DNA of 20,309 bases from Saprospiraceae bacterium. Its GTDB lineage: Bacteria; Bacteroidota; Bacteroidia; Chitinophagales; Saprospiraceae. The stretch is taken from the NCBI GenBank assembly GCA_020630895.1, contig JAHDII010000025.1:1-20309 (forward strand), read 5' to 3'. The notes under the pieces are model-generated. The model ran no database searches. It was not told the origin of the DNA and saw only the letters and a program-made list of their open reading frames with translations. How positions within the stretch are numbered: the first letter of the stretch is position 1; every line of letters starts with the position of its first letter. Positions 1 to 6,917 of the stretch are shown here, piece by piece. The position numbers and the translations under genes are program-made.

Positions 1-2
1 AT

Positions 3-107
3 ACATTGAAATTATTGATTTCTAGTACAGAAATGAATGATTTGAACGATGTTTATGATTTAATGGATATTTTAGATGAAAAACTGGGTTTATTAAATGA
101 TGAATAA
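3..107 (+). CDS. C-terminal tail of an unrecognised protein (5' end outside window)
   Basis: An open frame enters from the left edge and stops at TAA 105-107, giving 34 residues that end in LDEKLGLLNDE. The other two forward frames are closed by stops within the first 25 bases, so this is the only forward frame able to carry an incoming gene. The tail is acidic and leucine-rich, probably alpha-helical, with no motif I can name. It converges on the GNAT gene, whose stop lies 20 bp further on. A start at the internal ATG at 31 would make only a 25-residue peptide, so a cut longer gene is more likely. No function is assigned. Confidence 0.5.
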   Translation, partial: TLKLLISSTEMNDLNDVYDLMDILDEKLGLLNDE

Positions 108-126
108 CTTTAATATGAAGATGTTT

Positions 127-588
127 TTACAAATAATATTTCATACCTTCATGAGAATCTTCAAAGCCCAATTTTTTATAAAATTCATGAGCTTTTTTTC
201 TTTTTTTATTGGTGGTCAATTGTAACATAAAAGCTCCTTCTTTTTTAGATTTTTGAATTGCCCAGTCCATCATTTTTTTGCCTAATCCTAATCCTCTTTT
301 ATTGGATTTAATTCTTACTCCTTCAATTTGAGCTCTCAAACTTCCTTTATGTGTAAGATAAGGGATAAAAGTCAATTGAAAAACGCCTACTATTTCAGTA
401 TCTAACAACACAACCATTAAATTTTGGTTAGGATCATTATTTATTTTTTCAAACGCTTCATAATAACAATCGTCTAAAGGTTCAGAGTAATTTTCTCTTG
501 TTCTTCCTAGCTGGTCATCTGCAATCATTCTAATGATTTCTGGCAAATCATTTTTTGTTGCTTTCTTAAATGCGATTGATTTATCCAT
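127..588 (-). CDS. GNAT family N-acetyltransferase
   Basis: This 153-residue protein is a single GNAT domain that would transfer an acetyl group from acetyl-CoA to an amine on an unknown substrate in the cytoplasm. The acetyl-CoA pyrophosphate-binding loop (motif A) is at residues 98-103, RGLGLG, preceded by the strand AQIEGVRI and followed by a helix. Motif B is near residues 133-142 (AHEFYKKLGF), and the C-terminus SHEGMKYYL is typical of a common small-GNAT subfamily. The length is normal for the fold. The ATG at 588 overlaps the end of the HAD gene by 8 bp (ATGGATAA), which suggests translational coupling and a shared transcript. The substrate cannot be told from sequence. Confidence 0.9.
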   Translation of the reverse strand: MDKSIAFKKATKNDLPEIIRMIADDQLGRTRENYSEPLDDCYYEAFEKINNDPNQNLMVVLLDTEIVGVFQLTFIPYLTHKGSLRAQIEGVRIKSNKRGLGLGKKMMDWAIQKSKKEGAFMLQLTTNKKRKKAHEFYKKLGFEDSHEGMKYYL

Positions 589-1420
589 AAAATTTTCCTT
601 TAATATATTCTACAACTCCATTTTCTTGATTGCTTTTACAAATATGTGTAGCTTTTTCATGAAGAAGAGGGATAGCATTTTGTACTGCTATTCTATTTTT
701 TGCATATTCAAACATAGGAAGATCATTAACATTATCTCCAAACACTGTAATATTATTTTGTTGAAAAGTAGAGTGTTCAATTAATTGTTGAATTGCATTT
801 TTTTTACTTGAATTGGCATGATGAATAGATAACCAAAACCATCCTTTATGGTATGGATTTTCATAATAATGAGCTTCTATAAAATCAGTATATTTATGAT
901 TGATACAGTTTAATATTTTTTTTATTTTTTCTTCTGTATCAATTACAGTACAACTAATTATTTTATGTTCTATTACTTCTTCAATATTTTCTACTTGTGT
1001 TCTTCTATAATCATTGGTTACAATTAATTCATTTTCATACCATTTTGTTCCTTCATTATTTATTTTTGAAAAATATAATTTATTTTTTTGTTCTTTATCA
1101 CAAATAGATACAAAAGGAAAAGCATTAAAAGATAAAATATCTAAGAGTAATTCTTTTTTAATTGTATCTGAAATATTTTGCATAAAAAATATTTCTCCTG
1201 ATTTAAAGTCTGTAATAAATGAACCATTAGCAACAATAACAGGTAATTGCAAATTTAATCCTTCTAAAATAATTTTTGAAGAAACGTGACTTCTAGCTGT
1301 TGCTATGGTAAATTGCAAACCATCGTCTATCATTTTATTTAATTCTTCTCTAGCATAGATTGATAATTGTGCTTTATCATTTAATAATGTTTTGTCTAAA
1401 TCCGAAATAAATAAATTCAT
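581..1420 (-). CDS. Cof-type HAD-IIB hydrolase (sugar-phosphate or similar phosphatase)
   Basis: This 279-residue soluble enzyme belongs to the Cof/YidA branch of the haloacid dehalogenase superfamily, Mg2+-dependent phosphatases acting on small phosphorylated metabolites such as sugar phosphates or flavin derivatives. Motif I is DLDKT at residues 7-11, with nucleophile Asp7 and acid/base Asp9. Motif II is around Thr41 (IATARS), motif III includes a Lys near 206-207 (SSKKNAI), and motif IV is GDNVND at 228-233. The region between motifs II and III (about 75-200) is the type IIB cap. Length and order are complete. It is the first gene of a two-gene leftward unit with the GNAT gene. About 200 bp of non-coding DNA with an inverted repeat lies upstream. 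The substrate is unknown. Confidence 0.92.
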   Translation of the reverse strand: MNLFISDLDKTLLNDKAQLSIYAREELNKMIDDGLQFTIATARSHVSSKIILEGLNLQLPVIVANGSFITDFKSGEIFFMQNISDTIKKELLLDILSFNAFPFVSICDKEQKNKLYFSKINNEGTKWYENELIVTNDYRRTQVENIEEVIEHKIISCTVIDTEEKIKKILNCINHKYTDFIEAHYYENPYHKGWFWLSIHHANSSKKNAIQQLIEHSTFQQNNITVFGDNVNDLPMFEYAKNRIAVQNAIPLLHEKATHICKSNQENGVVEYIKGKFYG

Positions 1421-1468
1421 GTTATGATAGTATAATTTTTATTGATTTTAATACAAAATATTTTTCAA

Positions 1469-1581
1469 CGCAGAGGAATCGCTGAGTTATCCGCTGAGAG
1501 TCGCTGAGGTTTTACTACTTCAAATAAAAACTGTATTATATTCTCTGCGAATTTCTGTGTATCCCTTTGCGTTCCCTTGTG
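1469..1581. repeat. Intergenic inverted repeat built of about 11-bp CGCTGAG/CTCTGCG units
   Basis: The left arm has four copies of CGC(A/T)GAG, starting at 1469, 1480, 1492 and 1502, so spaced 10-12 bp apart. After 34 bp of AT-rich DNA the right arm has four copies in the opposite sense: CTCTGCG at 1543, TTCTGTG at 1553, CTTTGCG at 1565 and CTTGTG at 1576. The element is clearly richer in G+C than its surroundings. It resembles a dispersed intergenic CGCAGAG/CTCTGCG-type repeat I recall from Bacteroidota genomes, but that is memory and was not searched here. It lies between the 3' end of the oxidoreductase gene and the 5' end of the HAD gene, both leftward, and contains no ORF. Confidence 0.75.
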
Positions 1582-1628
1582 TTTTTTAATTTATTTATAA
1601 TCATTTTTTTGTAATAATATTTAATTTT

Positions 1629-3218
1629 TTAGCTATAAATTTTATTGGTTAAATTTTTCTTTAGGATAGTTGATGCAGTTAATAAACCACTTGCTAAAGC
1701 TCCCCCTACTCCACAACTTACAACATCTTGTCCTGTTAAATATAAATTTTTAATCGGTGTTTTAGGACGTAAGAATTTTTGATTAAATCTATTAGGAGTA
1801 TTATCTAAACCATATAATTCTCCAAATTGATAATTGACAAAATGTTTAGTTGTTAAAGGAGTACTTAATTCATAATAATCAATTTTATCTCTTAATTGTG
1901 GTTCGTGCTGAAATAATTTTTCCAACAATCGTTGAGATAATTTTTCTTTTTCTTTTTCGTATTCTTCTCCTCGTTTTTTCCATCTTGTTCCGTCCCATTT
2001 TTTATACCAATTATAATCTGCTAAAGTAATAATATCAATAGCTGCTTTATTCGGATAACGTTCGTTCCATTTAGGATCTTTTGCTGAAGGAAAAGAAACA
2101 TATACGACTGGAATTTCTTTTTCAGGATCATTCAAATAATCATCAATGTTTTTATCGTGATCATAATTATCTGGAAAAATCCAATAATTAGCTTTTTGCA
2201 ATTTTAATTCTTCTGTAGAAGCATTTAATCCTACATACAAACAAACATGACCTATAGATGGCGTTACTTTATTAATTAATTGTTCTAAATTATTTTTTTG
2301 AATAATTTCTGGAGATAAAAAATGTTTATAAGTATTTACAATTCCTGCACTACTAATAATTAAAGGAGCAAAAAATTCTTTATCATCTAGCATTTTTACT
2401 CCAACAGCTTTATTATTTTTTACAATAATTTCTTTGACTTCCGCATTCGTAAAAATTTCACCATTTCTTTTTAAAATTGTAGGAGCAATATTTTCAAAAA
2501 TAACAGACGAACCACCCGCAGGATAAAATCCTCCATTAATATAATGTTTAAATAACATGGCATGCATCATAAAACTACTTTGCCCAGGAGCTAAACCATA
2601 ATCTCCAAATTGTCCACACAAAACAGCAATTAATTTTTTATTAGAAATAAATTCGCTTAATACTTCTAAAGTAGTTCTATTAGCGGATAAGGCTTTTTTT
2701 CTTAATGCACTTCCTACTGCCCAAGAGATAGATTTAGGCAAGGCTTTTTCCATAAAAAAAGTACGTTGATTTTTTTGAGTTTCAAAAATTAAATTTACAT
2801 ATTTATCAATGGCATCTGCATCATCAGGAAAATATTCTTTCATTTTATTTTTAAAATTTTCGGCTCCTTTTCTATACTCATATACTTCGTTTCCGAAAAT
2901 CATCTTATCATACACTTCTCCCATATCTGCCCATTCAATTGGAGTATCACAGATATAATTGAACAATGAATTAATCATTGTTTTAGGACGATGTACATCT
3001 CCAATATAATGTACGCCTACATCCCATTCATATCCTCTTCGTTTAAAGACATGAGTAAAACCACCTGCAACATAATGTCTTTCTAAAATTAAAACTTTTT
3101 TTCCTTCTTTAGCTAAAAAAGCTCCTGTCGTTAATCCACCTAAACCTGAACCAATTATAATAGCATCAAATTGTCCTTCTATTGTATCACGTTTGTATGA
3201 TTTTGTTAATTTTTCCAT
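1629..3218 (-). CDS. FAD-dependent oxidoreductase, retinol saturase / CrtI (phytoene desaturase-like) family
   Basis: This 529-residue flavoprotein opens with a dinucleotide-binding fold: DAIIIGSGLGGLTTGAFLA at about residues 18-36 (GxGxxG at 23-28) and the ribose-binding acid in LILERH near 46. The segment WDVGVHYIGDVHR matches the retinol 13,14-saturase branch better than true phytoene desaturases. The C-terminal FAD-contact segment NLYLTGQDVVSCGVGGALAS is present. Known relatives saturate a double bond of all-trans-retinol or desaturate/isomerise carotenoids, usually at the membrane. The bacterial substrate is unknown and no carotenoid or retinal gene is in the window. Its ATG lies 1 bp after the stop of the PLP-enzyme gene, so the two are almost certainly one transcription unit, with this gene second. 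The length is normal for the family. Confidence 0.88.
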   Translation of the reverse strand: MEKLTKSYKRDTIEGQFDAIIIGSGLGGLTTGAFLAKEGKKVLILERHYVAGGFTHVFKRRGYEWDVGVHYIGDVHRPKTMINSLFNYICDTPIEWADMGEVYDKMIFGNEVYEYRKGAENFKNKMKEYFPDDADAIDKYVNLIFETQKNQRTFFMEKALPKSISWAVGSALRKKALSANRTTLEVLSEFISNKKLIAVLCGQFGDYGLAPGQSSFMMHAMLFKHYINGGFYPAGGSSVIFENIAPTILKRNGEIFTNAEVKEIIVKNNKAVGVKMLDDKEFFAPLIISSAGIVNTYKHFLSPEIIQKNNLEQLINKVTPSIGHVCLYVGLNASTEELKLQKANYWIFPDNYDHDKNIDDYLNDPEKEIPVVYVSFPSAKDPKWNERYPNKAAIDIITLADYNWYKKWDGTRWKKRGEEYEKEKEKLSQRLLEKLFQHEPQLRDKIDYYELSTPLTTKHFVNYQFGELYGLDNTPNRFNQKFLRPKTPIKNLYLTGQDVVSCGVGGALASGLLTASTILKKNLTNKIYS

Positions 3219-3219
3219 T

Positions 3220-4311
3220 TTATAATCTTGAAATTTTTCTTCCTTTTAAAGTAATATATTCTTTCATTAAATTAGCCGTCATACAAGAATGAATAGGTAA
3301 TATTCCGATAACATCTCCTACTTGATATTGTTTCATTATTTTTTTTGAAACCGATAACGTCCCATGTTCTTGACTTAATTTTTTAAGATAATTTTTTTGA
3401 GGTAAAATTGCCCATCCTTTTTTATTGAATTGGACTAATAAACCATATATTTTTTGTTCCGTTTTAGGATGATGAATATCATCTTTTGAAAAATGTATTC
3501 CTCCTCCATGAATAATTATTTCATTTCTTTTTTTATGTTTAGCTACAATAGGACAAGCCATTGCAATAGCAATATTTTTTAATGAATTAGAACCTATTGC
3601 CCATTGCATTATATCATAAAAAATAAAATTACCTGGACGCATTTCATCTGCCCAAGAAAAATCTTCAGCGACACTACAGGTTGGGGTATCTCCAATAGAA
3701 ATTTTTATATTAGGATATTTAGAAATAAAATATTTTTTTAATTGTATTAATTTTTTAGAATATCTTTTATGAATTTGTATAATTTCTTTTTTTCCTTTTG
3801 CAGAATAAGAATTTCCAGCATGAGATAAAAACCCTTCAAATTTCATTTTTTTAGCATCATTAATTTCTTGAATGAATGCTGCTATTTTTTTTGTTTTTGA
3901 ATAATGAATTCCTGTTCTTCCATAACCTGCATCAATTTTTATAAAAACATGAACTTTATATTTTAAATTATTTTTTAAAAATTGAATTGCCTTTTTATTT
4001 TCAACAACTATATTTAATTGAATTGTAGAAGCTAATTCATTAATAAGATCAATCTTTAAAATATTAATAGGAAATGCTACTGTGATATTATTCCAATGAT
4101 TTGAAAAATATTGAGCCATTTTTAAGGAAGAAACAGTAATTTTATTGACTCCTATTTTTTTGAACCACTCCCCTATTTCAAGAGATACATGAGTTTTAAA
4201 ATGAGGCCTAAACTCTATTTGATTTTGTAGAGTCTTTTGATTCATTTTTGCAATATTCTCCTTACATTTTTTCTTATCTATAATAAGTGTAGGTTCTTGA
4301 ATTGACAACAT
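3220..4311 (-). CDS. PLP- and metal-dependent D-threonine aldolase / D-serine dehydratase-like enzyme
   Basis: This 363-residue protein has the fold-type III (alanine racemase-like) architecture of the DSD1/D-threonine aldolase family. The PLP-binding lysine is Lys39 in RPHFKTH. The barrel carries IDAGYGRTGI, the tract GDTPTCSVAEDF and the phosphate-binding region EMRPGNFIFYD. The C-terminal domain has GGGIHFSKD and PIHSCMT, whose His341 and Cys343 correspond to the zinc ligands of eukaryotic D-serine dehydratase. Family members cleave D-threonine to glycine and acetaldehyde, or dehydrate D-serine or D-3-hydroxyaspartate. The sequence does not decide which. The protein is unusually lysine- and isoleucine-rich, in line with AT-rich DNA. 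It is the first gene of the unit with the flavoprotein and is divergent from the collar gene across 111 bp. Confidence 0.87.
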   Translation of the reverse strand: MLSIQEPTLIIDKKKCKENIAKMNQKTLQNQIEFRPHFKTHVSLEIGEWFKKIGVNKITVSSLKMAQYFSNHWNNITVAFPINILKIDLINELASTIQLNIVVENKKAIQFLKNNLKYKVHVFIKIDAGYGRTGIHYSKTKKIAAFIQEINDAKKMKFEGFLSHAGNSYSAKGKKEIIQIHKRYSKKLIQLKKYFISKYPNIKISIGDTPTCSVAEDFSWADEMRPGNFIFYDIMQWAIGSNSLKNIAIAMACPIVAKHKKRNEIIIHGGGIHFSKDDIHHPKTEQKIYGLLVQFNKKGWAILPQKNYLKKLSQEHGTLSVSKKIMKQYQVGDVIGILPIHSCMTANLMKEYITLKGRKISRL

Positions 4312-4354
4312 TTTCCTATTAATTATCTATCAATAATAATAATAAAGTAATGTT

Positions 4355-4367
4355 AAGGTAATACCTT
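4355..4367. promoter_or_regulatory. 13-bp perfect palindrome in a divergent promoter region (candidate operator)
   Basis: AAGGTA-A-TACCTT is a perfect inverted repeat around a central A. It sits between the divergent PLP-enzyme gene (start 4311) and collar gene (start 4423), just upstream of the collar promoter's -33 TTG. The position fits a small dimeric regulator acting on one or both genes, but no regulator gene is nearby and the binding protein is unknown. Its significance is inferred from symmetry and position alone. Confidence 0.4.
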
Positions 4368-4370
4368 TCA

Positions 4371-4403
4371 TTGATAAGTTATTCATAAAGATTCGTATTT
4401 TTG
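4371..4403 (+). promoter_or_regulatory. Bacteroidota-type sigma-70 promoter for the collar gene
   Basis: TATTTTTG at 4396-4403 matches the Bacteroidota -7 consensus TAnnTTTG exactly. A TTG (4371-4373) lies 22 bp upstream as the -33 element, slightly wider than the usual spacing of about 19-21. Transcription would begin near 4408-4412, leaving a leader of roughly 11-15 nt before the ATG at 4423, or 17-21 nt before the ATG at 4429. Confidence 0.6.
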
Positions 4404-4422
4404 GAAGCAAATTATAAATTTT

Positions 4423-5013
4423 ATGATTATGAGAAATGTTTATTTTAAGATTTGTTTAGGAATGATTGCTATTTCTTTATCTATTATTGCTCTTTCTGAA
4501 TTAGGATTTGTAAATAATGCTAATGCTGGTGTAGCGGTCCACTCTTCTAATAACATTAAGGATGTTGAGGCAGGAATGCTAGGAGAAATTAGATTATTTT
4601 CTGGAGATTTTGCTCCAAAAGGTTGGGAATTTTGCAATGGTCAAAGTCTCAAAATAAATAAGCATGAAGATTTATATTCTATCATAGGAGAAATATATGG
4701 TGGTGATGGTAAAAAAACATTTCGCCTTCCTGATTTAAGAGGAAGAACTGCTGTAGGCGTTGGCACTGGTTCCAGACTAACAATTGTTAAGCAAGGTGCT
4801 CAAAGAATGTATGCTTTTAAAGATATTCAACCTTCTCAACCAACTACAGCTTCAGGAAGTATGCCTAATAAAGGTTATAAAAGAAATCCCACTAAAGAGA
4901 ATGATCCTAAAAGGAATATTTTAGTAGCCAATCCACCTGTTCAAACAGGAGATTTAGGGCTTCATTATATTATTTGTATAGATGGTTTTATTCCAGAGAT
5001 GAAAGAAGATTAA
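4423..5013 (+). CDS. Exported phage-tail-collar-domain protein (microcystin-dependent protein family)
   Basis: The 196-residue product starts with a hydrophobic segment (residues about 8-26) ending NNANAG, a plausible signal peptidase I site near residue 35. A single tail-collar domain follows: GMLGEIRLFSGDFAPKGW, CNGQSL, the conserved YSIIGEIYGGDGKKTFRLPD near residues 87-106, then LRGRTAVGVGTG. The end LHYIICIDGFIP is the usual closing strand of the family, so the protein is complete. The collar domain comes from tail-fibre proteins, but in bacteria it is widely found in secreted or surface proteins of unknown role. No other phage gene is present. Two ATGs are possible, at 4423 and 4429. 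The second (MRNVYFK) gives the more usual signal-peptide start. It is followed 40 bp later by the HEAT-like gene. Confidence 0.85.
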   Translation: MIMRNVYFKICLGMIAISLSIIALSELGFVNNANAGVAVHSSNNIKDVEAGMLGEIRLFSGDFAPKGWEFCNGQSLKINKHEDLYSIIGEIYGGDGKKTFRLPDLRGRTAVGVGTGSRLTIVKQGAQRMYAFKDIQPSQPTTASGSMPNKGYKRNPTKENDPKRNILVANPPVQTGDLGLHYIICIDGFIPEMKED

Positions 5014-5053
5014 AACGTTAGAAAATATATTAACCAATTCTTATAAAGAAGGT

Positions 5054-5536
5054 ATGATCAATTATATTGAATCATATCCTAATGAATTTAATAATTTAAT
5101 TATAATAGCAATAGAGGGGAAAGAATCTTATTCATGGAGAGCTGCTTGGTTGTTATCCAACTGCATGGAAGCGAATGATCAACGAATCAAAAAATATATC
5201 AAACCCATTATAGAAAGATTGAAGACTGTAGAAGGTGGTTATCAACGAGATTTAATGAATATTTTATTTCAAATGGATCTACCAGAAGAATATCAAGGGA
5301 GCATATATGATGTATGCATTGATATTTGGGTTAAAATAAATAATATTCCTTCTGTTAGATATACGGCATTCAAATTAATTCTAAAAATTACTCAATTAAA
5401 TATTGAATTATATCATGAAGTTCAATTATTAATGGAAGATCATTATATTCAAAATTTATCTAATGGAATAAAAAAATCATTTCATAAAATGATACAAGAT
5501 TTTGAAAAAAAGAATAAAAAATCTATAGAATTTTAA
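5054..5536 (+). CDS. Hypothetical alpha-helical (HEAT-like) protein
   Basis: This small acidic protein (160 residues from the ATG) has no signal peptide or membrane segment. It reads as a run of amphipathic helices: SWRAAWLLSNCMEAND near residues 27-42, YQRDLMNILFQMDLPEEY, SVRYTAFKLILKITQLN. That pattern is typical of HEAT-repeat or DNA-alkylation-repeat-like solenoids. I do not recognise a named family, and no catalytic motif is visible. The frame stays open upstream of the ATG to a stop at 5000-5002, and the extra residues (IKTLENILTNSYKEG) look like a natural helix continuing into the protein. The true start may therefore be non-ATG, for example ATT at 5009, which would overlap the collar gene's stop. 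It lies directly downstream of the collar gene on the same strand, so they may share a transcript. Confidence 0.65.
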   Translation: MINYIESYPNEFNNLIIIAIEGKESYSWRAAWLLSNCMEANDQRIKKYIKPIIERLKTVEGGYQRDLMNILFQMDLPEEYQGSIYDVCIDIWVKINNIPSVRYTAFKLILKITQLNIELYHEVQLLMEDHYIQNLSNGIKKSFHKMIQDFEKKNKKSIEF

Positions 5537-5604
5537 AGACACTTGCTTAATTGATACCATTGTGATTTTGAATTTTAATCTATAAGATTCTTTTTGTATC
5601 TAAA

Positions 5605-5650
5605 AACAAATCCCCTACAAAATCCAATCAGATTTCATAAGAGATTTGTT
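5605..5650. repeat. Nested inverted repeat between convergent genes
   Basis: AACAAATC (5605-5612) pairs with GATTTGTT (5643-5650), 8 bp, and a smaller AAATC/GATTT pair lies inside. The element sits between the 3' ends of the HEAT-like gene and the metallopeptidase gene, where a bidirectional terminator would be expected. The loop is long and there is no strong T-tract, so this is a weak call. The remaining part of 5537-5731 shows nothing else. Confidence 0.25.
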
Positions 5651-5731
5651 CAGACATCTTACTAACTTTTAATAGAAGAGGGAATAAGTTAATAGAAATC
5701 TTATTTTACTAAATACTCTAAATATGAATTT

Positions 5732-6691
5732 TTAAAAGGTTCTTCGTTTGAAAACAGTTCTTTTTTTGTCTTTTTTCACCCAACTTCCTGGCTCCATAGC
5801 TCTTAAAGTAGGATCATTTCTAATTTGATTTCTTAAGGAAACTAATTCAGGAAAATCATACATTAATTGTATTTTTTTATCCGCTATGGTCGTTCCTGAA
5901 GGTGCTTGATCTTGTACAACAAAAACAGTAAATACTTCTGCAATATCTTCTCCTGGATTAGATGCTGCGTAATCTGTTACAAATCTATCGCCATATTTTT
6001 GATAAAACTCGTATGTATTTCCTTGTTCTTCTGCTTGTAAAAATTCTTCATAAATATCTTTCCAACCTAATTCAAAGAAAGCATTAATGTAAGAATTAGA
6101 TTTACTACAGCCTTCTCCTGTATGATAATTAGAACAAGTTTCTTGGCTTCCTCCTACATCAATCTGATCAGAATTTAAGGTTAAAACATGTGCAAATTCA
6201 TGAATAGCCGTATAGGCAAACTCTTCTTTAATATCTCTATCATCTAGCCCTCCTGTAATATCTATGGCTAGTCCCATTCTCCAGCGGCTCAAATCATTTT
6301 CATTAAGAGGTTCTACATAACCTGCTAAATTTCCTTGACCATGGAATACAACAAACTCCTTAATATATTTCCTGTTTTCTAATGGAATTAAATCCTTGTA
6401 ATAATCCCACATTTTTTGATGTTTCCCTATATCTGCTTGCTCATTTTGATATTGTTGAGAAACACTATGATCTTGAATTTTAATAATTTCGTTTCCATCA
6501 ATGGCATAAGTAGTTAATTTTACAAAATCATCTCCACTTGCACCACCTTCGTCACCCCAATCACCATCATCCCATTGTCCATCTAAATTATCAAAATCAT
6601 CTTCATCTCCAAAATAATCGTTTCTGCTACAAGAAGCTACCAATAACATACCAACGAATAATACTGCTAAATTTAAACTTACCTTTTTCAT
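5732..6691 (-). CDS. Zinc-metallopeptidase lipoprotein (HExxH, gluzincin-like)
   Basis: From the ATG at 6691 the product has 319 residues. A further in-frame TTG lies 9 bp upstream at 6700, but the ATG gives a normal MKK lipoprotein signal and is preferred. The signal peptide ends in the lipobox VASC with Cys21. The mature chain then has an acidic, Gly/Trp-rich linker (residues about 25-56), which in Bacteroidota may direct lipoproteins to the cell surface. The catalytic motif HEFAH is at 164-168 (zinc ligands His164 and His168, base Glu165), and NPGEDIAE at 245-252 supplies a likely third ligand, Glu248. Two cysteines, 186 and 195, may form a disulfide. The substrate is unknown. It could be a surface or periplasmic protease. 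The gene converges on the HEAT-like gene and has a 21-bp tandem repeat far upstream. Confidence 0.8.
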   Translation of the reverse strand: MKKVSLNLAVLFVGMLLVASCSRNDYFGDEDDFDNLDGQWDDGDWGDEGGASGDDFVKLTTYAIDGNEIIKIQDHSVSQQYQNEQADIGKHQKMWDYYKDLIPLENRKYIKEFVVFHGQGNLAGYVEPLNENDLSRWRMGLAIDITGGLDDRDIKEEFAYTAIHEFAHVLTLNSDQIDVGGSQETCSNYHTGEGCSKSNSYINAFFELGWKDIYEEFLQAEEQGNTYEFYQKYGDRFVTDYAASNPGEDIAEVFTVFVVQDQAPSGTTIADKKIQLMYDFPELVSLRNQIRNDPTLRAMEPGSWVKKDKKRTVFKRRTF

Positions 6692-6809
6692 AATTTCCAA
6701 TTTTAGATTTAAGAAAATAATTTAAAAAAGTAATTCTGTTTCCATATATTATTATTAATGATTAATTATGAAGGCAATATCGGAGGAATTGGAATATAAA
6801 GTCAGGCTA

Positions 6810-6872
6810 TTTATACTTCTGTAGGAATTGTTTATACTTTTGTAGGAGTTGATTAGACTTTAGTATGAATTG
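6810..6872. repeat. Three imperfect tandem 21-bp units
   Basis: Three adjacent 21-bp units occupy 6810-6830, 6831-6851 and 6852-6872. Units 1 and 2 differ at only two positions, sharing TTTATACTT and TGTAGGA. Unit 3 is more diverged but keeps the pattern of ACTT, then T-G-A, then TTG. All three end in the same (A/G)(A/G)TTG-type sequence, and GGAGGAATTG just upstream (6783-6792) resembles one further unit end. Twenty-one bases is two helical turns. The array is in the 226-bp gap between the helicase stop and the metallopeptidase start, both leftward, about 120 bp upstream of the latter, and contains no ORF. Regulator binding sites are one explanation, and replication-slippage remnants are another. 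Confidence 0.6.
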
Positions 6873-6917
6873 TTTTTTACTGAAAAATTATTCAATATTT
6901 TTAAAACTCTTCATCTT

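Noticed and set aside
1014..1289. Forward ORF antisense to the HAD gene, and similar shadow ORFs elsewhere (533-784, 12643-12858, 13868-14128)
   Set aside because: All lie inside strongly supported genes in other frames and encode no recognisable domains.
4423..5013. Collar domain as evidence for a prophage or tail-derived particle
   Set aside because: No capsid, tail tube, sheath, integrase or lysis gene is nearby, and the protein has a signal peptide. Stand-alone exported collar proteins are common in bacteria.
6692..6700. TTG start giving three extra residues on the metallopeptidase
   Set aside because: The ATG at 6691 gives a standard MKK lipoprotein signal, so the upstream TTG is unnecessary.
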